Origin: Desarmillaria ectypa
Taxonomy: Eukaryota > Basidiomycota > Agaricomycetes > Agaricales > Physalacriaceae
Reading direction: 5' to 3'
Length of the DNA: 64,000 nucleotides
NCBI GenBank assembly: GCA_030407005.1
Contig: JAUDYN010000001.1
Coordinates: forward strand, 992,001 to 1,056,000
Positions within the stretch are counted from its first letter, which is position 1. Each line of letters starts with the position of its first letter. The translations under genes were made by a program, and so were the position numbers. Below the pieces are notes generated by a model. The model saw only the letters and a program-made list of their open reading frames with translations. It had not been told where the DNA came from and did not search any database. This document shows positions 58,405 to 64,000 of this stretch, piece by piece.

Positions 58405-59359
58405 TCATGGTGATAAACAGGACAGACTAGTCCGCACACTGAGCCTGATCATATCGTGCATTTCTTCCTGGACCGACTCCGGAAGGTTGAAGCAGGTGAG
58501 ACCTTTCTTCCGAAATTGCTCGTCGCCTTCGTCGCTGGCCGGTCCCAAGTATTCACAAACGTCCTTCCAGCCGAGACCATAGAATCTGGACATTATTTCA
58601 AAGGCGGCCTCATAATATTCGAGCTCGAAGGCAAGAGTTCTGTCCAGCAAATCACGAAATATAACAAAGAGGCTCTGCTGCAGATAGACAGGAGCTTCAT
58701 TGCAGCCTGCAGAATGCAAGTCACAGAGAGCTTTCTGAGTCTCGAAGTGCGGGAGCTTCTTTTTTGAAGAGGGAGAAAGACTTTTCACAGAGGAATTTCT
58801 GGGTTTCTACTGCCGTTAGCTGGGTGGACCTTGGCTCGTTTGTGGTCAGGTCATTCAGGACTGGCCCAATGTTTTTACAGAATGTGCTAGGAGCGTCTAT
58901 CAACATATTGTGTACGAATGATGAGACGCACCTCACACAATTTTGATTTCATACGACTGCTGAAGGACCATCTCTTGCTGCTATTCCGCGACTTTTGTAC
59001 CATTTCTTTCTTCATATGTTGTGGATAACGAGATAATGATTTGTTTCGGCTGTTGGTAAGGTGAGACCCAGCTAAGTAGGTCTTCCTTTTCGCCCTGCAG
59101 CACCAATGTGACTTTGATATTGAAGCACGACATGCTCTCTGATATTTTCCTCGCATAGGAACAGCTCAGCCGTGTCGTCTGAAGTTTGAAACAAGACAAA
59201 ATCTAGTCCTTTTTGGGCAAAATCCGAAATCAGGGAAAAGCCGATACCCATCTTTGTCCTTCTACTTCCATGAGGCGCGGCGCACTGTAGCTTTCTTGGC
59301 AAGCGCTGTACCCATATATATGCGCCATAGGTACTCGTCCTAGGCCCTTGCGACGACAA
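58405..59359 (-). other. Protein-like minus-strand frames, unknown, perhaps a decayed gene
   Basis: The frame 58788-58405 (127 codons) reads like protein (RTLAFELEYYEAAFEIMSRF, CFNLPESVQEEMHDMIRLS). The frame at 59359-59072 contains KGLDFVLFQTSDDTAELFL. I could not connect them with normal introns or name a family. Confidence 0.22.
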
Positions 59360-59588
59360 GCGCCATGGAAGTAATTGTATACCCGGTACTGTTCTGGTAA
59401 TCGCCGCTCATTGTCTTCGTCTTGTATTGTTGTTTCCAGGGGAGAACCGCCTACTTTGGAAAGGCCGCTATCGTGTGCTTGTTCCCTTTCTGTCGTACAC
59501 TGATTTTGTTTTTGAAAGGCCCCGATTCCCTATATATGACTTGTATGTTTCTGCCCAAATCACAACAACTCTCACTGTCGTACGCAAC

Positions 59589-60773
59589 ATGCAGCGCAAT
59601 TCATCTCCAAATAGCCGGCCACGGTCTGCTTGCGGTAACGCTCCAGTCATCGTAAACAGCCCCCGCAACTTTCGGTACGAAATTGTCTGCGAACATGTCG
59701 ACTGTAATATGAATCGACGACGTCGACGCAGGTATCGGAATAACAATCATGACCGGCCCCTTCCAAACAACGATAGTAATCAGACTACACCTGATTTCCC
59801 ATGGCATCACGGGTCAAACCATCATTCTTCCGGGTTCTGTTCTTGTCCCATATGTGAACATCTTCGTAATCCTACTGCGACGCCTTCACCTGCGATGTTC
59901 GCAACAGTTGCCCTGCCCAATTGGCAGGCACCCCTTGTTCCCAGAACGCCTTATAACTGGGGCCAAAGCTTATACGATCCCACGCCCCCGGTCGTCCCAA
60001 GCGAGTATCCCGATAATCTGGGTCCTTCTCCTCCAGTGATACCTGGCTGGACTCCTCCTAGCCCGGTCATTCCAGATTTACCTGCTCCTGCGAGCCCTCC
60101 TGCAAATCCACCAGCTCCTCGCACACCTCCAGTTGTGCCTTTCATACCCCCTTCTCCAGTAATACCTACTCCCCCACCTCTGAGTGAAATCACATTGCAC
60201 TACCAGCTTCGCCAACAACTTTACGCCTTCCTTGAAGCCTACCCTGGGCATATACATTTCCCTGCATTGCATTGGGACGTTATCCATCCTCCCAATACTG
60301 CACGCTTCGTAAACGGCCCTACAGCATTTGAGGTAGTATTACCTGATTTCCACGCATCTGCCTTCACACCCGATACTGTCCGTAATGTTCCATGTACCTC
60401 AAGACACCCTATTCTTCGGTACTGGATGTCTCCCAGACGATGGGGTCCTCTTGTTATCCGTGACTTTGATACGATAACTGTACGTGAAGTACTACAGCAG
60501 ATATTCACGTATCTGCATACTCCATTGACCGAGGTGGAAGTCAATTGGATCTACCGGACGCGTCCAAATCGGGATCGATTAGAACTAGCGAAGTTTCATC
60601 GGAATTCTGATGTATTCGGATGGCAGCCGCCCGATGGGACAATTTTGAGGTCCGATCTTTTAGGTGGTCATAGACGGTTGTGTGGCTTGGAGATGGTGCT
60701 CGAGGAGGGTGAGTGGAAACTTTCCGTGGACTTCATCGCAGGACCTGTGCCTCGACTGTGGGATACGGTATGA
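59589..60773 (+). CDS. DUF6699-type protein with proline-rich linker
   Basis: A single-exon gene of 394 residues, unusual among the intron-rich neighbours. The N-terminal third is rich in Asn, Arg and His with CPICEH. A long Pro-rich linker (repeats like PPVIPGWTPPSPVIPDLP) follows. The C-terminal 190 residues resemble the basidiomycete DUF6699 domain: LHWDVIHPPNTARF, a strand-rich middle, WGPLVIRDFDTITVREVLQQ, TEVEVNWIYRTR and a closing GLEMVLEEGEWKLSVDF. The function of this domain is unknown to me. The frame is open from 59427, but TATATA at 59531 lies inside that extension, so the ATG at 59589 is preferred. Confidence 0.75.
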   Translation: MQRNSSPNSRPRSACGNAPVIVNSPRNFRYEIVCEHVDCNMNRRRRRRYRNNNHDRPLPNNDSNQTTPDFPWHHGSNHHSSGFCSCPICEHLRNPTATPSPAMFATVALPNWQAPLVPRTPYNWGQSLYDPTPPVVPSEYPDNLGPSPPVIPGWTPPSPVIPDLPAPASPPANPPAPRTPPVVPFIPPSPVIPTPPPLSEITLHYQLRQQLYAFLEAYPGHIHFPALHWDVIHPPNTARFVNGPTAFEVVLPDFHASAFTPDTVRNVPCTSRHPILRYWMSPRRWGPLVIRDFDTITVREVLQQIFTYLHTPLTEVEVNWIYRTRPNRDRLELAKFHRNSDVFGWQPPDGTILRSDLLGGHRRLCGLEMVLEEGEWKLSVDFIAGPVPRLWDTV

Positions 60774-61348
60774 CACCGTGACGGTGCCTTCTTTGCTCTC
60801 ACGATGCTTACTTCTGATTTGATCTACTATGTCGCTGTTAATAATATCCTTATACTTTGGAGCAACTCTGAAGGTATTTTACGCCGCTGTTAGCTGTACG
60901 CATGGGACCATGAACCATACATTCTCCATTGGGCAAAGTATGCATATCGGACTTTCACTGATACTAAGATCGCAACCCCTAACCTCGCGCGTTGACCATC
61001 GTCTACCTGCAGGGCACAATACGAAGGGCTTTTCCTACAACATCAAAGGACGCCACCCAGGACCGAGAAGCCAAGGGAAGAGAGAGGCATACCATACGGT
61101 TGGCAAGAAGATGACAAAGGATGAAGGAAATGCGAGTCAGGAACGTGAATGGTAGTTTCAGGGCACCATCTACGACATATAAAGTCGCCACTAGCAGGAA
61201 GAGCAAGGTCACGGTCTAAGTGGCTGAAACCAAATGATATGATAAGACCAGCAATTTTTGGTATATTTTTCAAGAAAGAAGCATTCACTTGTACTGCCTC
61301 CGATAAACGGCAAGTTACGAAGGAAATGCAGCAGTACCAAGATGTCTT
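60774..61348. other. Intergenic between convergent genes
   Basis: 3' flanks of the DUF6699 gene (plus) and the F-box gene (minus). No feature seen. Confidence 0.45.
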
Positions 61349-62799
61349 TTAGACACCCCAAATAGCCGCCCAGTCCGTCGGCTCGCGCTGCGGCGGCACA
61401 ATATAATGCGAATCCAAATACGATCCTAATGGTTATCGTCAGACAGGATGTTCTCTTCTGTAAAAGGCTCTTACCGCTATACACCGCATCGCCTCTATAG
61501 TAATACACCTCTGCCTCCAGCCCTCCTCCATGCCCATTCAGTATCTTTATCACGTCCTGCGCCTGGGCACCCATGCGGGCGAACCGACTGACGCCTTTAA
61601 CGCGCACCGCCATGTTCTTTATGTTCACGCCGCTGGAATCTAGGACAGCGGCGAGATCGGCCCATAACTTGGTGGTAGCCTCAAATCTGTCGTCGCAGAA
61701 GAGCGTCGTGTGTAGGACGTCTATGGAGAGTGACGTCAACGCCAAAGGGGACGGCTGGGAGAGCGTTTGGATAAGCCAGCTCAGGCATTTGGGTACTCCT
61801 GCTTGGCTGCAGACGTACAATGACCGGAGCTGGGAGGCTGGAATTAATTTGAACAGCGGGTCTGGAGAAAGGAAGCGTGAGCAAGCGTAGAAGGTAGAAG
61901 AGTGCCGGTCGCTACTGACCGGTCAAAGTGACGGGCAGCCGGAGATGCTCTAGAGGGCTGCTTATATGCTCCAATAGCCGTGTCGTAGATTGCGTCACGG
62001 AAGTATTGGGGGTATTCTTGTCTCGAAGACGACAAAAGAGAGATAAGCTTTGGATGGTAGTCACATTAATGGGGGCGGAAGGCGACGAGAGACAGTCTAG
62101 AATGGTACAGTAGGAAGAAGGTGTAGTGTGGACTGTCAAGGCTCGTAGCTGCGGCCTAGACTGCACAACTTGGACTTGGGATACAGAAGCAGCGTTCTCG
62201 ATGCACAGGTCTCCGTCTAGGATAAGGTCCCTCAGTGCTGGAAATGCCCCGAGAAAGGCAAGAAAGCTGGAGACGGAGGGAAACAGGATATGAGATATCT
62301 CTAGATACGTCAGCTTCGGTGACTCTGAGATGACAGTAAACGGTAGCTCCTCCCAGCTTTGCAACTTGTGGAATTTCATCGTCAAGCAAAAGAGCTTGGG
62401 TAAGAGAATGGTGGATATCTTTCGGATGTCGCCCGAGTCTCGAGGCCAGACTTCATCCTGGTATGCTCCGACGTACAACTCTCTCACAAACGGTCCAAGG
62501 TGAGGGGTCGATTTTAAAAGTTCTGCGAATGTGGCTAGTTTGCCACAGTGGGAAAAGTTTGCGCTGGGGACGCCTTGATACTCGACGTGATAGGAAAATT
62601 CATCCGTTGAGTATAGACCCCCGGGGAAGGTGCAAAGCCCTTCAGGCCCGATGCGAACATGGGAGAATAGATGGGACTGAGCGAGCGGAGACCAGGATCG
62701 GCTAACCAGAGAGCATGAACGTAGGGTGGAAATGTCGAGATGACATTCACTGATAATTATATCAATGAGTTCAAGGGGTATGGGGATGCGTTTATCCAT
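61349..62799 (-). CDS. F-box protein, intact
   Basis: Exons 62799-61920, 61861-61475 and 61425-61349 (introns 58 and 49 nt) encode 447 residues. The N-terminal F-box reads PIPLELIDIIISECHLD, RSCSLVSRSWSPLAQSHLF. The rest is the leucine-rich, poorly conserved type common in Agaricomycetes (FVRELYVGAYQDEVWPRD, PKLTYLEISHILFPS, FPALRDLILDGDL). The end is PPQREPTDWAAIWGV. Such proteins link substrates to the SCF ubiquitin ligase through Skp1; the target is unknown. It is a different lineage from the broken F-box gene at 51.8 kb, judged by the sequence around the F-box. Confidence 0.84.
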
Positions 62800-63778
62800 A
62801 TATCACATCAGCTGAATTTTTAGCAAACACGTTTTGAACGTGCAGCTACGAGCCCCCTCTACGCAGTTTAACCCACTTCGAATAAGCGAACAGCAGAGAT
62901 AAGGCTTACGGAGATATATCCCGAGACAAACCTCGGTATCTTTTCAAATTAAGTTCGTTGTTTGAAAGTTGAGGGTGAGGAACAACAGCGAGTCTGAGGC
63001 CGTCGAAAGGCCGTGGGCCCGGGTAAGCATTCCACTCCTTCGAGCATTCTTGAAGTCGTCGCCAAACACGTAACTACAACCACTTCTCATCATCGCAGGC
63101 TTCTTTTGGAAACAAGTGTCGCCGTAGATTTAGAATCAAGGGCTCATTTCCCAACAGTGTCACGGCCGCTACTACCCTCATCACGGTGATTTTTGTGCTA
63201 CTACAATGATATTCTACCATAATCTGATTCATATATATAGTTCGCCTTGTTCCCAACTTCACTCATATATCTAGGAGTGTTCCTCTCTCTCGGAAAATGT
63301 GGATGGTCTTGCTGTTACCAGTTTGTCTGTGACTAACATTTAATCAGTGTATACGAACTCGCTGTTGAAATCCTTGAATGTCCGTAACAGCGTGCGCGCA
63401 AAAGGTTCGTATGATGTCTCAAGTACATTTGGATCCATCGCCGCCAGTACCACACGATCTTTTCCGATTCCCTTGGAACAAATGCAGTTCTCTTCGGGCC
63501 AGAAGAGTACGACTATGGACGAGTTTGTAGTTGGAAAAGGAGAAGTACATCTTTTCTATCCCCACACTACTACTAGCATATCTGATGTTGCATTTCACTA
63601 GAACCCTGACCGGCAAGTTCTTGTCAGTATCTCTAAAGTGTCTGATACAATTTTTGATCCTCACGTGCATGCTTGAGAACAGAAAGCGGCTATCTAGTAA
63701 CCCCGTAAACTTTTGTGATTGTAACAGCGTCGTATATAAGTACCCAGATGGTACCGTGCCGTGTAATGATAATATATA
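62800..63778. other. Right-end intergenic region
   Basis: Short frames at 63074-63779 lack family motifs. No gene supported. Confidence 0.4.
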
Positions 63779-63877
63779 ATAAAGACGGCTTGCCAGGCTA
63801 GGTTTTTATATAGAGCTGAACTGAATCATGTGACCGTTCAACCGAAAATTGTCATATAGCCTGGCAAGCCGCTTTAT
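63779..63877. repeat. Inverted repeat of 21-22 bp arms, ~56 bp loop
   Basis: Left arm 63779-63800 (ATAAAGACGGCTTGCCAGGC then TA) and right arm 63857-63877 (TAGCCTGGCAAGCCGCTTTA then T) are complementary apart from one extra base. A third partial copy of the arm (TAGCCTGACGCC) follows at about 63,895. This could be a tiny inverted-repeat transposon or a hairpin near a transcript end. Confidence 0.65.
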
Positions 63878-64000
63878 AGATACTTGCGGTCGTATAGCCT
63901 GACGCCCCTACAACCAGATGCAGGATTACAGAAGTCAGTATATGCCAAAGAAAATACGGTAGCGGCAGAATACCAGAAAGATGAATACTGCCAGAGGAAC

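Noticed and set aside
1..64000. CRISPR array, rRNA operon, bacterial-type operons
   Set aside because: No regularly spaced repeats or rRNA-like sequence seen; gene structure is eukaryotic.

Overview
This window looks like nuclear DNA of a mushroom-forming basidiomycete (Agaricomycetes). Genes lie on both strands and are cut by many introns of about 45-65 nt with GTRNGT-type donors. Several proteins belong to families typical of or expanded in Agaricomycetes (kinase-ankyrin fusion, F-box/LRR-like, BTB, DUF6699, a polytopic membrane protein), beside conserved housekeeping genes. I recognised families from memory and motif reading only; no database was searched. Exon borders were derived by hand from splice sites and reading-frame continuity.

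Layout. 1-654: 5' part of a serine carboxypeptidase on the minus strand, running off the left edge. 2.0-8.8 kb: a cluster of small secreted cysteine-containing proteins. Two tandem copies of a 6-Cys protein sit in a duplicated ~1.65 kb block, flanked by a divergent pair of paralogues of a second secreted family. 8.8-12.1 kb: a protein kinase-ankyrin gene, with a broken copy at 13.4-14.9 kb. 14.9-19.9 kb: gene-poor, holding a 55-aa predicted secreted peptide encoded by three short exons and a decayed minus-strand gene of unknown type. 19.9-28.5 kb: USO1/p115 vesicle tether, an MFS sugar transporter and a HET-C homologue, all on the minus strand. 28.8-32.5 kb: two BTB paralogues, one with an in-frame stop. 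32.9-33.9 kb: a Ser-rich protein of unknown function. 35.5-36.2 kb: a LINE relic interrupted by a small inverted-repeat element. 37.2-48.5 kb: an unknown acidic protein, EFG1 and ELP1 (divergent, sharing ~155 bp) and a polytopic membrane protein. 48.5-55 kb: gene-poor, with two more copies of the inverted-repeat element and a frameshifted F-box gene. 55-62.8 kb: a Lys/Asp-repeat secreted protein, a DUF6699 protein and an intact F-box protein. Near the right edge is a ~100 bp palindromic element.

Functionally the core genes act in ribosome maturation (EFG1), tRNA wobble modification (ELP1), ER-Golgi tethering (USO1) and sugar uptake. The accessory genes (small secreted proteins, kinase-ankyrin, BTB, F-box, HET-C) occur as duplicates and broken copies, which suggests fast turnover. 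I did not find a clearly new multi-gene system. The strongest leads are the nested secreted-protein cluster, the 55-aa spliced peptide gene, two GC-AG introns and the TA-flanked inverted-repeat family.
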